Positions 1 through 7,268 of a stretch of DNA of 64,000 nucleotides are shown in pieces. Each line of letters opens with the position of its first letter. Positions within the stretch are counted from its first letter, which is position 1. The notes under the pieces were generated by a model, which searched no databases, was not told the DNA's origin, and saw only the letters and a program-made list of their open reading frames with translations. The DNA comes from JAIVJG01 sp964236735 (lineage in GTDB: Bacteria; Acidobacteriota; Blastocatellia; Pyrinomonadales; Pyrinomonadaceae): contig CAXSFM010000012.1 of the NCBI GenBank assembly GCA_964236735.1, positions 62,001 to 126,000 on the forward strand, in the 5' to 3' direction. A program made the position numbers and the translations under genes.

Positions 1-191
1 ACGAGCCGACAGGTCGGGCATCTTTTCGGATCGGAGAAGCCCCGGTCGCGATAGAACGCCTGCTCTCCGCGCGAAAATGTGAATGACCGCTCGCATTCGA
101 CGCAGGTGAGCGATCTGTTGTCGCTCACCTCCAGTTGATTGATCGCGCCCTCGTTGAACAGAGGGCGCCTTGGTTTCATCTCAGGTTTCAT
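1..191 (-). CDS. Zinc-ribbon protein, partial (C-terminus outside window)
   Basis: The reading frame starts at an ATG at 191 and runs leftward off the window, giving 63 visible residues. It carries the pattern CVEC...F-x-F-x-x-GEQ-x-FY...RCPTCR: two CxxC pairs flanking an aromatic GEQxFY core. This resembles the probable zinc-ribbon (zf-trcl-like) domain often found as a small stand-alone protein. A GGAAAGGG stretch upstream is a usable ribosome site. It lies 16 bp downstream of the AAA ATPase gene in the same leftward phage-like block, so it is probably the next gene of that operon. Function is unknown; nucleic-acid or protein binding is an inference. Confidence 0.65.
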   Translation of the reverse strand, partial: MKPEMKPRRPLFNEGAINQLEVSDNRSLTCVECERSFTFSRGEQAFYRDRGFSDPKRCPTCRL

Positions 192-207
192 GTGTTTCCC
201 TTTCCAA

Positions 208-1185
208 CTAACTGGCACGCTTCAATGGCGGCGCATCTTCATTTGCGCCGCCGCCGGCTTCCTGTTCGTTTCTGGCAATCAGCGCGTCGAGTTTTGAAGA
301 AATGTCTTTGGCTAAATCTTGCAGTTGAGCCACCGTGATAGCTTCCATACCGTTCGCGACCATGTACTTGTCGTTGACATAGGTTTTGATCGTCACGGCG
401 TTCCATTTCGGCTGATACCCTTGAGCGTTCATTTCCCTGAACATGTCGCCGCACTGCGCGATGATGCGCGCTCGCACTTCACCTTCAGTCGGCGCGCGCC
501 CGTCGGTGAGCCATGCGGAAATTAACCCCGCCTCACGCTCGCCCGCGCATTTCGCGACCATTCCGTCGAGCGCGCGGCAGCGCGTTTTCGAGATGATCAG
601 GTTGTGCTCGATGTCTAAGTCGGCGACGATGTCGAATTCATATTCGAGGCCGTCACGCTGCACCGGCGCGAGGCCGACTCTCCTGACCTGCGTCCGGCCA
701 CGGTCATCTTTCTCCTGCACGTAATCCGTCTTCGAGCGAATCGTCGCGATGACGTGGCAATCGGAGCGTAAAATGGCATCCACCAATTTGTTATGCAGCG
801 GCGTCACTTCGCGCCATGCCGCGAAAGAATTTCCCGACTGTGATTTCTTCGCGGCCTTGTCCACGAGTTCGAGCGCGCCGCCCGCCCCCATCCAGGCGTG
901 CGAGAGGCTGTCAATGATGAGCACGTCGAAGCCCGCGACGGTCGCCGCGCGAATAGCGTCAACGTAAGACTGCGGATTGAAGTCTTCGAGTTCCAGCACG
1001 TCGAACTCAAATTCACCGGCATACTTCGAGGCCGACCCGCGCTCCGTATCAATGACGGCGACGCGCGCGCCGAGATGAGTCCCCAACGCGAGCGCCGTGT
1101 AGGTCTTGCCCGATCCCGACGGGCCGATGAGCGCGATGCGGGCACGCGCCTGTGACTTCGTAGCTTTCTTGAATTGCATGGACAT
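208..1185 (-). CDS. Sak4/RecA-like phage AAA ATPase
   Basis: A 325-residue P-loop ATPase. Walker A is GPSGSGKT near residues 21-28, and a Walker B-like strand VLIIDSLSH lies near 90. This layout is typical of phage-encoded RecA-like nucleotide-binding proteins (AAA_24/Sak4 type) that work with single-strand annealing or SSB systems in phage recombination. The C-terminal 80 residues are more variable and end in a Gly/Asn linker. AGGAGAAC sits about 7 nt before the ATG. It is the largest gene of a leftward series (3955 to 1) of small phage-like genes, which supports a DNA-metabolism role in an integrated element. Family recognition is from motifs only. Confidence 0.8.
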   Translation of the reverse strand: MSMQFKKATKSQARARIALIGPSGSGKTYTALALGTHLGARVAVIDTERGSASKYAGEFEFDVLELEDFNPQSYVDAIRAATVAGFDVLIIDSLSHAWMGAGGALELVDKAAKKSQSGNSFAAWREVTPLHNKLVDAILRSDCHVIATIRSKTDYVQEKDDRGRTQVRRVGLAPVQRDGLEYEFDIVADLDIEHNLIISKTRCRALDGMVAKCAGEREAGLISAWLTDGRAPTEGEVRARIIAQCGDMFREMNAQGYQPKWNAVTIKTYVNDKYMVANGMEAITVAQLQDLAKDISSKLDALIARNEQEAGGGANEDAPPLKRAS

Positions 1186-1196
1186 AATTTGTTCTC

Positions 1197-1424
1197 CTAG
1201 TTCTCCTGATTGAGTTCCTTCCTGTAATGCGACCAGGCCGCTTCGGCCTGCGCCTTGTTGTGCTCGTAAATCGCGAGCTTGCCCTCACACATCGCCGCGC
1301 CGGCCTGCGCCTCGAATTTCTGAGCGCGGCGTAGATGCTCTTCAGCCGCGGCGGGAATCAGCGGCGCGGAGCAATAAGAGAGCGTCGGCAAGCGGTTAGC
1401 GATGGCCGTTTTTATCCGCTGCAT
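1197..1424 (-). CDS. Hypothetical small protein (phage early block)
   Basis: A 75-residue protein, Ala/Glu/Lys rich and probably helical, with no recognised domain. GAGGAG lies 8 nt before the ATG, which supports real translation. Its start lies inside the end of the upstream gene (29-nt overlap) and its stop is 11 bp before the AAA ATPase start, so it is packed into the same leftward operon. No function is proposed. Confidence 0.6.
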   Translation of the reverse strand: MQRIKTAIANRLPTLSYCSAPLIPAAAEEHLRRAQKFEAQAGAAMCEGKLAIYEHNKAQAEAAWSHYRKELNQEN

Positions 1425-1602
1425 GATTCATCTCCTCATAAGGATTCGGACTCGCCAGCATCCGCTTCATTCGCTCATCTTCCGCCGCGTCGAGCAATCG
1501 CTCGTCAAACGCATCGCGCGATTCACGGGCGCGCATGGCGAGCGACACAATGTTGAGCTTCAGTTCGTGATCCGACATGCTGGCGAAGTTTTTGGAAAGC
1601 AT
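1396..1602 (-). CDS. Hypothetical small protein (phage early block)
   Basis: A 68-residue charged helical protein without recognisable domains. AAAGGACG lies about 9 nt upstream of the ATG. It overlaps the next gene by 29 nt, compact packing typical of phage early regions. It follows the coiled-coil gene by 15 bp. Function unknown. Confidence 0.55.
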   Translation of the reverse strand: MLSKNFASMSDHELKLNIVSLAMRARESRDAFDERLLDAAEDERMKRMLASPNPYEEMNHAADKNGHR

Positions 1603-1617
1603 TGACGTGACCGTCCT

Positions 1618-2148
1618 TTACAGCGCGTTCCTCAATTTGTTGGCATGGTAGTCGGCAAATTTGCAGAGTTCCGTTCTCAGCAAATCCGCATCCCTGCGCC
1701 GCAGTTCGCTTTCGTATTCGGCGCGCGCAATTTCGTATTCACGATTGAGGCGTGAGCGTCGCGCATCCCACCGCGTCCATCGCTCCGTCAAAGCGCGCAC
1801 GCGCTCTTCGAGCTGTCGCAACGATTCATCTTCGGCGCAGAGGCGCGCGACTTCCTGTTTGTCTTTATCGTTGAGCGTGGATTTGTCGCCCCGCACAGAG
1901 CGCGCGTAGGAATCTCTAATGATCGTGATCTGTTCTTTGAGAATTCCGATGTAAGAGGTGGCCGCGACGAGCATGTTCTTGATGAACTCGATGGTCGAGC
2001 CGAATTCGTGAACGTCCGTTACGGTGGGCAGAGTTTGCAGATCGTGTTCGAGCGCCGAGATGGATGCTTCCATTTCTTGTGCCCGGTCATCTGCGCTTGG
2101 CTCTTCGATTGCGAATGCGATGGGTAATGCAGTAGGATCAGTCGTCAC
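1618..2148 (-). CDS. Hypothetical coiled-coil protein (phage early block)
   Basis: A 176-residue acidic protein. Residues about 20-50 and 100-165 are rich in E/R/L heptad-like patterns (for example LRQLEERVRALTERW), suggesting long helices or a coiled coil. GAAAGGAC precedes the ATG by about 12 nt. It sits in the leftward series upstream of the small ORFs and the AAA ATPase. Host-nuclease inhibitor and recombination-accessory proteins of phages often look like this, but nothing in the sequence fixes a function. Confidence 0.6.
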   Translation of the reverse strand: MTTDPTALPIAFAIEEPSADDRAQEMEASISALEHDLQTLPTVTDVHEFGSTIEFIKNMLVAATSYIGILKEQITIIRDSYARSVRGDKSTLNDKDKQEVARLCAEDESLRQLEERVRALTERWTRWDARRSRLNREYEIARAEYESELRRRDADLLRTELCKFADYHANKLRNAL

Positions 2149-2220
2149 AGTTTTTGTCCTTTCAAATTAGCGGGGTCACCCTTTTGCGTTTAGGAGCGAG
2201 AGAGGGTGACCCCATAGTTT

Positions 2221-2511
2221 TTAGTTGAACACCTCGTCGAGAGGCATTGCTTGTTGACGGCGCGCGTGCGCGATCAAATCTCTACGGTGCGCGTACACTT
2301 CACCGCGCAAGAGGGAGATGCGCTGCCGCTTCCCCGTTCCCTGTCTCACTTTCGTTAAATGAGAAGTTCCGGCGCGTCCCTGCCGGACGGTTGATTCGTG
2401 AAGGTCAAGCAATCGTGCTGCTTCGGCGAGCGGGATTAAATCTTCATCATCCATCGCCGCCGCCGCCGTTCCCTGCTGCTTTGTTTGTTTCCTGCGTATC
2501 AGGCTCATCAC
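2221..2511 (-). CDS. Helix-turn-helix (MerR/excisionase-like) protein
   Basis: A 96-residue protein. Residues about 25-75 contain DLIPLAEAARLLDLHESTVRQ followed by a basic strand-like segment (KVRQGTGKRQRISLLRGEV). This matches the winged HTH of helix-turn-helix-17/excisionase-type DNA-binding proteins, although the usual tryptophan wing residue is absent. GGGAGG lies 9 nt upstream of paired ATGs. In a prophage early operon such a protein could be an excisionase or a regulator; the integrase is about 5.4 kb away, so either role is an inference. Confidence 0.6.
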   Translation of the reverse strand: MMSLIRRKQTKQQGTAAAAMDDEDLIPLAEAARLLDLHESTVRQGRAGTSHLTKVRQGTGKRQRISLLRGEVYAHRRDLIAHARRQQAMPLDEVFN

Positions 2512-2641
2512 AATTAACCTCCCTGAAAATTTTTAAGGATCGGACGACGCGCGAGCTCCCGATCCCGCCCCGCCCGAACCCTCTTTGCGATTCGGGCGTG
2601 ATCCTTGCCTCGGACGCACCCGGCGCAAACCTAAATTTCAA

Positions 2642-3214
2642 TCAACCCGTCGCGCGGTTGCGGCGCGGGATCCTGCTCACACTCGAAACGGATTGACGTT
2701 GACGCTGTTCGCGACTGTCACCCGCCTTGATTTCTTGTTCGAGAATGGCGACGGCCTCCGCCATCTCGCGACGCTGTTCCGTCCACGGCTTTTCATGTGC
2801 GCGGACGCGGATCACGTCGAGCAGTTCATCGAAGAGTTCAGCGTCGGCGACTCCCTGCTGCTCGCCGGCCTGCGTGCGCTGTTGCAGTGCCGCATCGAAA
2901 ACGCGGCGCGGCAAATCGGCCATCTCCTGCACGGCAATCAATTCATTTTCTTCGGCGGTCGCCACCGCATATTCGATTTCATCGCAGAAGCGGTGCAGAT
3001 CGCTTTTTCTCCCCGATCCGTAATCTCCATACTCCTCGAGATATTTGTAGGCGCTTGACGACTTGAGGCCTTTCATCCAGGCCATCACTTTGTGGCGCGT
3101 GCCAACTCCCCAAAACGCACGCAGCCGTTCCCACGGCTTCATCGAAACCGTGATCGGGAATCGCTCATCATTTAGCCCCGATAATTTGCCCTGCGATTTA
3201 TCGTTCTCTTCCAT
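2642..3214 (-). CDS. Hypothetical protein (phage early block)
   Basis: A 190-residue, highly charged protein of unknown family. The first 60 residues contain aromatic patches (MKPWERLRAFWGVG) and the remainder is rich in E, Q and R, probably helical. The C-terminus is basic and low in complexity, so the last 25 residues may be disordered. The upstream ribosome site is weak (GAGAAACG). It lies between the SWIM-like gene and the HTH gene in the same orientation. About 130 bp of non-coding sequence (2512-2641) separates it from the HTH gene. Confidence 0.5.
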   Translation of the reverse strand: MEENDKSQGKLSGLNDERFPITVSMKPWERLRAFWGVGTRHKVMAWMKGLKSSSAYKYLEEYGDYGSGRKSDLHRFCDEIEYAVATAEENELIAVQEMADLPRRVFDAALQQRTQAGEQQGVADAELFDELLDVIRVRAHEKPWTEQRREMAEAVAILEQEIKAGDSREQRQRQSVSSVSRIPRRNRATG

Positions 3215-3266
3215 CTTCGTTTCTCGTTATGCTGTCGCCTCGATGAGCCTCACTACGCCATCATTT

Positions 3267-3713
3267 TCAGATCGTGAACGTGCCGACGCGCTCGGCGCGT
3301 CGGCGTTGCGGCCCCGTGTTGAGCAAGGCGTCAGGATCGCCCTCCGGCTCGACCGTGAATTGACGACTCCGGCGACATTCAAGCCGGGCGAGCCGCTCAC
3401 GGCGCGTCGCTTCTCTTTCAGCGCTTCTTCTTTTTTCGAGATGGAGGAACAGTGGCAGGGTCGCGGTGATGTGATAGCAAATGCGCTTGCCCTTCGCCGC
3501 CGCCGGGCACAACTCGCCGGTTTCTTTGAGCACGCATTCGCCTTCGAGCGTCCCGTCCAGACGGCGTTCAATTCTGACGATATGGCCGTCCGTGTGCTTA
3601 AGGTTGGCGCAACGAACGGCGAATTCAACATCAGTGATGCGGCGAATTTTGCAGCGCCGTTCAAAGGCACGTCGGACAGCATTGGCGACCGATTCAATTG
3701 TCAGTGGGAGCAT
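3267..3713 (-). CDS. SWIM-type zinc-finger-like protein
   Basis: A 148-residue protein. The central segment VEFAVRCANLKHTDGHIV...GTLEGECVLKETGELCPAAAKGKRICYH reads like a SWIM zinc finger (spaced C, C and CxH), a fold used in DNA or protein binding. The C-terminal third is Arg/Glu rich. AAGGAAAT lies 7 nt before the ATG, and the gene starts 11 bp after the Cro-like XRE gene, so the two are probably co-transcribed. A competing frame overlaps the same DNA but lacks a ribosome site and plausible composition. The family call is tentative. Confidence 0.55.
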   Translation of the reverse strand: MLPLTIESVANAVRRAFERRCKIRRITDVEFAVRCANLKHTDGHIVRIERRLDGTLEGECVLKETGELCPAAAKGKRICYHITATLPLFLHLEKRRSAEREATRRERLARLECRRSRQFTVEPEGDPDALLNTGPQRRRAERVGTFTI

Positions 3714-3724
3714 GAAGATTTCCT

Positions 3725-3955
3725 TTACGAGAGCGCGGCCTCCGCCGCCACCACACCCGGCTTTGGCACAAACCGGATGTCCACGTCGAAGCCGAGCGCG
3801 GCGGCGACCTTGTTCAGTGATTTGAGGTTCAAATCCGGCGATCCCTGCCGGACGGTGGTGACCGTGCGCGCCGCGACGCCCGCGGAGACGCCGACCTTCT
3901 CGTTGGTCAGCTTTTGCGACTTGATGGCTTCGTTGATGATTTTTGGATCGTACAT
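3725..3955 (-). CDS. XRE/Cro-family helix-turn-helix regulator
   Basis: A 76-residue protein with a canonical XRE HTH: residues about 10-60 (INEAIKSQKLTNEKVGVSAG, then VAARTVTTVRQGSPDLNLKS). It is about the size of Cro-like repressors. The ATG is preceded by AGGAG at 11-12 nt. It is transcribed leftward from a promoter whose -35 overlaps that of the rightward repressor gene, the classical arrangement of a temperate-phage genetic switch. It heads the leftward early operon. Confidence 0.8.
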   Translation of the reverse strand: MYDPKIINEAIKSQKLTNEKVGVSAGVAARTVTTVRQGSPDLNLKSLNKVAAALGFDVDIRFVPKPGVVAAEAALS

Positions 3956-3983
3956 TTAGTGTTTAGCTCCTTGCTCGAAATGC

Positions 3984-4013
3984 ACAATACTATTATGCAG
4001 CAGAATTTGTCAA
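3984..4013 (-). promoter_or_regulatory. Leftward promoter of the XRE/Cro-like gene
   Basis: On the minus strand a -35 TTGACA (4013-4008) is followed after 18 nt by TATTGT (3989-3984). The predicted start is about 22 nt upstream of the XRE ATG. An AATACT copy (3986-3991) overlaps the -10, and a second copy lies 30 nt away inside the opposing promoter, so both are possible operator half-sites. Confidence 0.5.
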
Positions 4014-4035
4014 GCAATACTTTGCGCGATATACA
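4007..4035 (+). promoter_or_regulatory. Rightward promoter of the repressor gene
   Basis: TTGTCA (4007-4012) and TATACA (4030-4035) are separated by exactly 17 nt, a good sigma-70 match. Its -35 shares bases with the leftward -35. A second AATACT (4016-4021) lies in the spacer, 30 nt from the first, consistent with repressor binding on one DNA face. Transcription would begin near 4042, just before the ATG at 4061. Confidence 0.6.
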
Positions 4036-4060
4036 TAGAACTGTGTGCAAGCAGTATGTT

Positions 4061-4522
4061 ATGCAGTTTGGTGTGAATATTGGACGAGAAGAATTAGCGG
4101 CCTGGCTACGCGGGAAAATGGATTTTCACGGCTGGAGCACTCATGAAGTGTCGCGGCGCGGTAAGGCTGCCGGCTACACGCTCAGTAACGGGACGGTCTC
4201 GAATATCCTCAATGTCACCATCGCGAATGTGAGGGATGAAACATTGCGCGCGCTCGCCGCCGCTTTCAAAGTGCCGGAGACGGAAATATTGGCGATCTAC
4301 AGCGGGCGACCGGCTCCGGGCGAGATGGCCGAGACAACGCGCCGGGCGGTCAATTTGTTTGAGGCTCTGCCCGAAGAGACGCAGGATGATGCGCTGACAT
4401 TTTTAGAGATGCTTTTTCAGAAGCACGCTGTGGCGGGCGACGGACGTGGTGCGGAGCTACAGTCGACGAAAGAAAGTCAGGCAAGCGATAAAGCCGGCAA
4501 GGGCAAAAAAAAACGCGCCTGA
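4061..4522 (+). CDS. XRE-family repressor-like protein
   Basis: A 153-residue protein with an N-terminal HTH (about residues 8-70: REELAAWLRGKMDFHGWSTH, then LSNGTVSNILN) and a C-terminal helical part ending in a Lys-rich tail. It is divergent from the Cro-like gene. I chose the ATG at 4061 because a 17-nt-spaced promoter (4007-4035) predicts a start near 4042, and longer in-frame starts (for example 3914) would overlap the divergent gene. No strong ribosome site is visible, so near-leaderless translation or an upstream start at 3980 remains possible. A CI-like role is inferred from layout; no LexA-type protease domain is seen. Confidence 0.7.
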   Translation: MQFGVNIGREELAAWLRGKMDFHGWSTHEVSRRGKAAGYTLSNGTVSNILNVTIANVRDETLRALAAAFKVPETEILAIYSGRPAPGEMAETTRRAVNLFEALPEETQDDALTFLEMLFQKHAVAGDGRGAELQSTKESQASDKAGKGKKKRA

Positions 4523-4543
4523 TGGTGATTGATCAGGCGCGTT
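4512..4543. terminator. Bidirectional hairpin terminator
   Basis: A perfect 12-bp stem (4512-4523 with 4532-4543, 8-nt loop) spans the repressor stop codon. A run of nine A (4505-4513) precedes it, giving a U-tract for leftward transcription from the peptide gene. The rightward tail (GTTAATTG) is weaker. Confidence 0.7.
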
Positions 4544-4641
4544 AATTGTCCGTCATTTCAAATGGCACACCGCTCTCAACCCGTCCTCTGCCAGGTGTGA
4601 GATCGGCGACAAGTTTTAGTTTTATGAACCGGCTGTCAAGT

Positions 4642-4839
4642 TTAGTGGTAAGCCAGCACGATCTTGATCATGTTGGCAGCGATGGCTTTCAGTTCATCCA
4701 GCGCGGATGAACTTGCAGCGGCTGACTGGGTCGGTGGCGGCGGTTGAACGGGGAATCCCATTTCTCCCGCCCGAACTTGAATGGCGAGCATTGACAGTAA
4801 GAGTGATAGGCACAAAACGGCGCGGCGTAAGTTTTTCAT
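4642..4839 (-). CDS. Small secreted proline-rich peptide precursor
   Basis: A 65-residue precursor. Residues 1-24 form a clear Sec signal peptide (MKNLRR, a Leu/Ser-rich core, and a VRA-G cleavage context). Cleavage would release a peptide of about 41 residues beginning GEMGFPVQPPPP, followed by a Ser/Ala linker and a hydrophobic helical tail (ELKAIAANMIKIVLAYH). GAGGTG lies just upstream of the ATG. It is divergent from a TPR-containing AAA+ regulator 134 bp away. The size, export signal and pairing with a TPR regulator suggest a signalling peptide, but toxin, bacteriocin or cell-wall roles are possible; I do not recognise a characterised family. Confidence 0.65.
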   Translation of the reverse strand: MKNLRRAVLCLSLLLSMLAIQVRAGEMGFPVQPPPPTQSAAASSSALDELKAIAANMIKIVLAYH

Positions 4840-4973
4840 GATTCACCTCGGAAGGATCGGGGTTTCTGCAAATTAACACCCCTAACTGATTGAGCGCGCA
4901 CAGCATATCATCACTTACAATTTTTTTACTATCTCAACAGACACCTTGCAGAAGGAGGAAAGGCAATCCTCAC

Positions 4974-7268
4974 ATGAAATTAACCAACATTCAGAGCGAG
5001 TTGAAGCGAAATAGTTTACAAGCGGCTGATGAACGCGCGGCGGTTCTCTGTCTCGAGGCCAAAAGATTTGAAGAGGCCGGTGATTATGAGGCTGCCCGGC
5101 AAATCCTCTCCGAAATCTGGCCGGATGGTCCCGGCCATCGTCCAGTAATCCACGAATTAACGCCGAGAGTGGCCGCTGATGTGCTGTTACGAGTTGGAGC
5201 TTTGACGGGATGGCTCGGCAGCGCACGGCAGACGCCCGGAGCACAAGAACAGGCAAAAGACCTGATTACGGAATGCCTGACGATCTTTGAATCACTTAAC
5301 GAACAATCTAAAACGGTGGAAGCGCAAAGTGAGATGGCCGTGTGCTACTGGCGCGCCGGCATGTTGGATGAGGGCCGCATCACTTTGCGAGAAGCGTTGC
5401 GTCTCGCGTCCGAAGCGGACCATGATCTAAAGGTCGAGGCCATCCTGCGTCTCGCAGTCATTGAGCGCACAGATCATCACGTCCATGAAGCCTTACGCTT
5501 ATTGACCGACAATGCGGAATTGTTCGCGCAATCTTCAAACCCAACGCTCAAAGGGCGTTATCACGCCGAACTCGCAACCACGCTCAACAATATCGGATTC
5601 GCCGAATCGAGACCGCAATACATTGATCGCGCATTGATCGAATTCGCGGCGGCAGGCGTCTATTTTGAACAGGCAGGACACCTTCGATACGAAGGTCGCA
5701 TTGAAAATAATTTCGGAATTCTCCTGCTGAAGCTGGAAAGATTCGCCGAGGCTCATGAGCATTTGCAACGAGCGCGGCAATTGTTTTCTTCCCTCAAAGA
5801 CATTGGAAGTGTCGCGCAGGTTGATGAGACCAGCGCGCGCGCGCTGCTCGCAGAAGGTAAATACCCGGAAGCGGAATTGGTGGCGCAAAACGCCGTCACA
5901 GCTTTCGAGCAAGGCGATGAGCAGGCATTGCTGGCCGAGGCATTAACCACACGCGGAGCGGCGCTCGCACGCCTCGGCGGACAAGATATGGAGGCGCGCA
6001 ATTGTTTTCGACGCGCGATAGAAACGGCGAGCGCCTGCGGCGATAATCAGGGCGGCGCACGCGCCGCCCTGACATTCATCGAAGAATTACATGCGCGCAT
6101 GAAAGACTCGGAATTTCATGCGCTGCTCGCGGAGGCGGATGGCCTGGCGAATACTCATCCGCCGTATGAAACTCTCGCGCGCCTGCGCGCCTGCACCTCC
6201 CTTCAATACATCAGTGAAGTCAAAGGTGACGCCGCCTCTGCAAGGCATCATGCGCCGGCCAGCCGCGCCGCAACTCGCCGCCGTCGCCTGGCCGATGAAC
6301 CGGCCTTCAATGTCTCTCCACAACTCAACCAGTTGATGCTCCTCGCGCGGCTCATCGCGCCGACCGGCTCGCCCGTCCTGATCACAGGTGAGACGGGCAC
6401 CGGCAAAGGCGAGTTGGCGCGACTTATCCATGAATGGAGCGCGCCCGGCAAAGAATTCAGGCGAGCCTTGTGTGCGGAATTGCCTTCAATGGGCTTGGCG
6501 TCAATGTGCGGCTTCGATGGCACTCTTTATCTCGAAGGCATCAATCATCTCACACTCGCGCAGCAGTCAGGACTGCTGGACATCATTGACTCTCAGCGCA
6601 ATGCACAAGAAACACCAGCTAGCGCTGACAGCAGCAGCAGCACGGCGAGAATCATCGCCTCTACTCGAAGTGATCTTAATGAACTGGTGTTTCGCGACAA
6701 ATTCCGCGCCGCGCTCTATTACAACCTGAGTGCCGTTGTGCTCGATATATCGCCGCTCAGGGAGCGACCGGATGATACTGCCGTCCTCGCGCGCCGCTTT
6801 TTCGATGACGCGCTCGCTCATTTCAATTGTCGCACGCAGCTCAACGATGAAGGTCTGTCCGCCATTCAAAGCCTGCCGCTTTACGGAAACGTCGCGGAAT
6901 TGCGCGCCTTGATCGACCGGCTGGTCATCACCAGAAGAGAGGGTCTGGTGCGCGCCGGTGATGTCGAGCGCGCGGCCCGCAAACATCAAACCGCGCCGCC
7001 TGATGCAGCCGATAATCTGCCGTGCGATTTGAAGGCTGAATTGGCGAGCGTTGAGCGACAGTTAATCGAGCAGGCTTTGCGAGCGAGCGGCGGGCAGATC
7101 ACACGCGCGGCCACGCTCCTCGGATTCAAGCATCCCGAATCTTTGACCTCGATCATCAGGCACCGTCATGAAGATTTAATGGCCGCACGGACAAAGCCGA
7201 AGCCACGTCGCAAAAGCATCGTGAAGAAGAAATTGAAATTAGTTGAAATGTCGAAAGGACAGTCGTGA
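4974..7268 (+). CDS. TPR / degenerate AAA+ / Fis-HTH regulator
   Basis: A 764-residue protein. Residues about 32-372 are TPR-like helical repeats. Residues about 450-660 form a bacterial-enhancer-binding-protein AAA+ domain with Walker A GETGTGKG (472-479), arginine-finger and sensor region (FRAALYYNLS...SPLRERPDD) and sensor II (YGNVAELRALIDR). Residues about 692-732 are a Fis-type HTH, followed by a Lys/Arg-rich tail. The sigma-54-contacting GAFTGA loop is absent, and Walker B reads GTLYLEGIN where GTLFLDEIG is expected, so ATPase and sigma-54 activation are doubtful. GGAGG lies 15 nt before ATG 4974. The stop overlaps the next gene (GTGA). TPR domains often sense peptides; the divergent neighbour encodes a secreted peptide, so peptide sensing is a reasonable inference. 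Confidence 0.75.
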   Translation: MKLTNIQSELKRNSLQAADERAAVLCLEAKRFEEAGDYEAARQILSEIWPDGPGHRPVIHELTPRVAADVLLRVGALTGWLGSARQTPGAQEQAKDLITECLTIFESLNEQSKTVEAQSEMAVCYWRAGMLDEGRITLREALRLASEADHDLKVEAILRLAVIERTDHHVHEALRLLTDNAELFAQSSNPTLKGRYHAELATTLNNIGFAESRPQYIDRALIEFAAAGVYFEQAGHLRYEGRIENNFGILLLKLERFAEAHEHLQRARQLFSSLKDIGSVAQVDETSARALLAEGKYPEAELVAQNAVTAFEQGDEQALLAEALTTRGAALARLGGQDMEARNCFRRAIETASACGDNQGGARAALTFIEELHARMKDSEFHALLAEADGLANTHPPYETLARLRACTSLQYISEVKGDAASARHHAPASRAATRRRRLADEPAFNVSPQLNQLMLLARLIAPTGSPVLITGETGTGKGELARLIHEWSAPGKEFRRALCAELPSMGLASMCGFDGTLYLEGINHLTLAQQSGLLDIIDSQRNAQETPASADSSSSTARIIASTRSDLNELVFRDKFRAALYYNLSAVVLDISPLRERPDDTAVLARRFFDDALAHFNCRTQLNDEGLSAIQSLPLYGNVAELRALIDRLVITRREGLVRAGDVERAARKHQTAPPDAADNLPCDLKAELASVERQLIEQALRASGGQITRAATLLGFKHPESLTSIIRHRHEDLMAARTKPKPRRKSIVKKKLKLVEMSKGQS

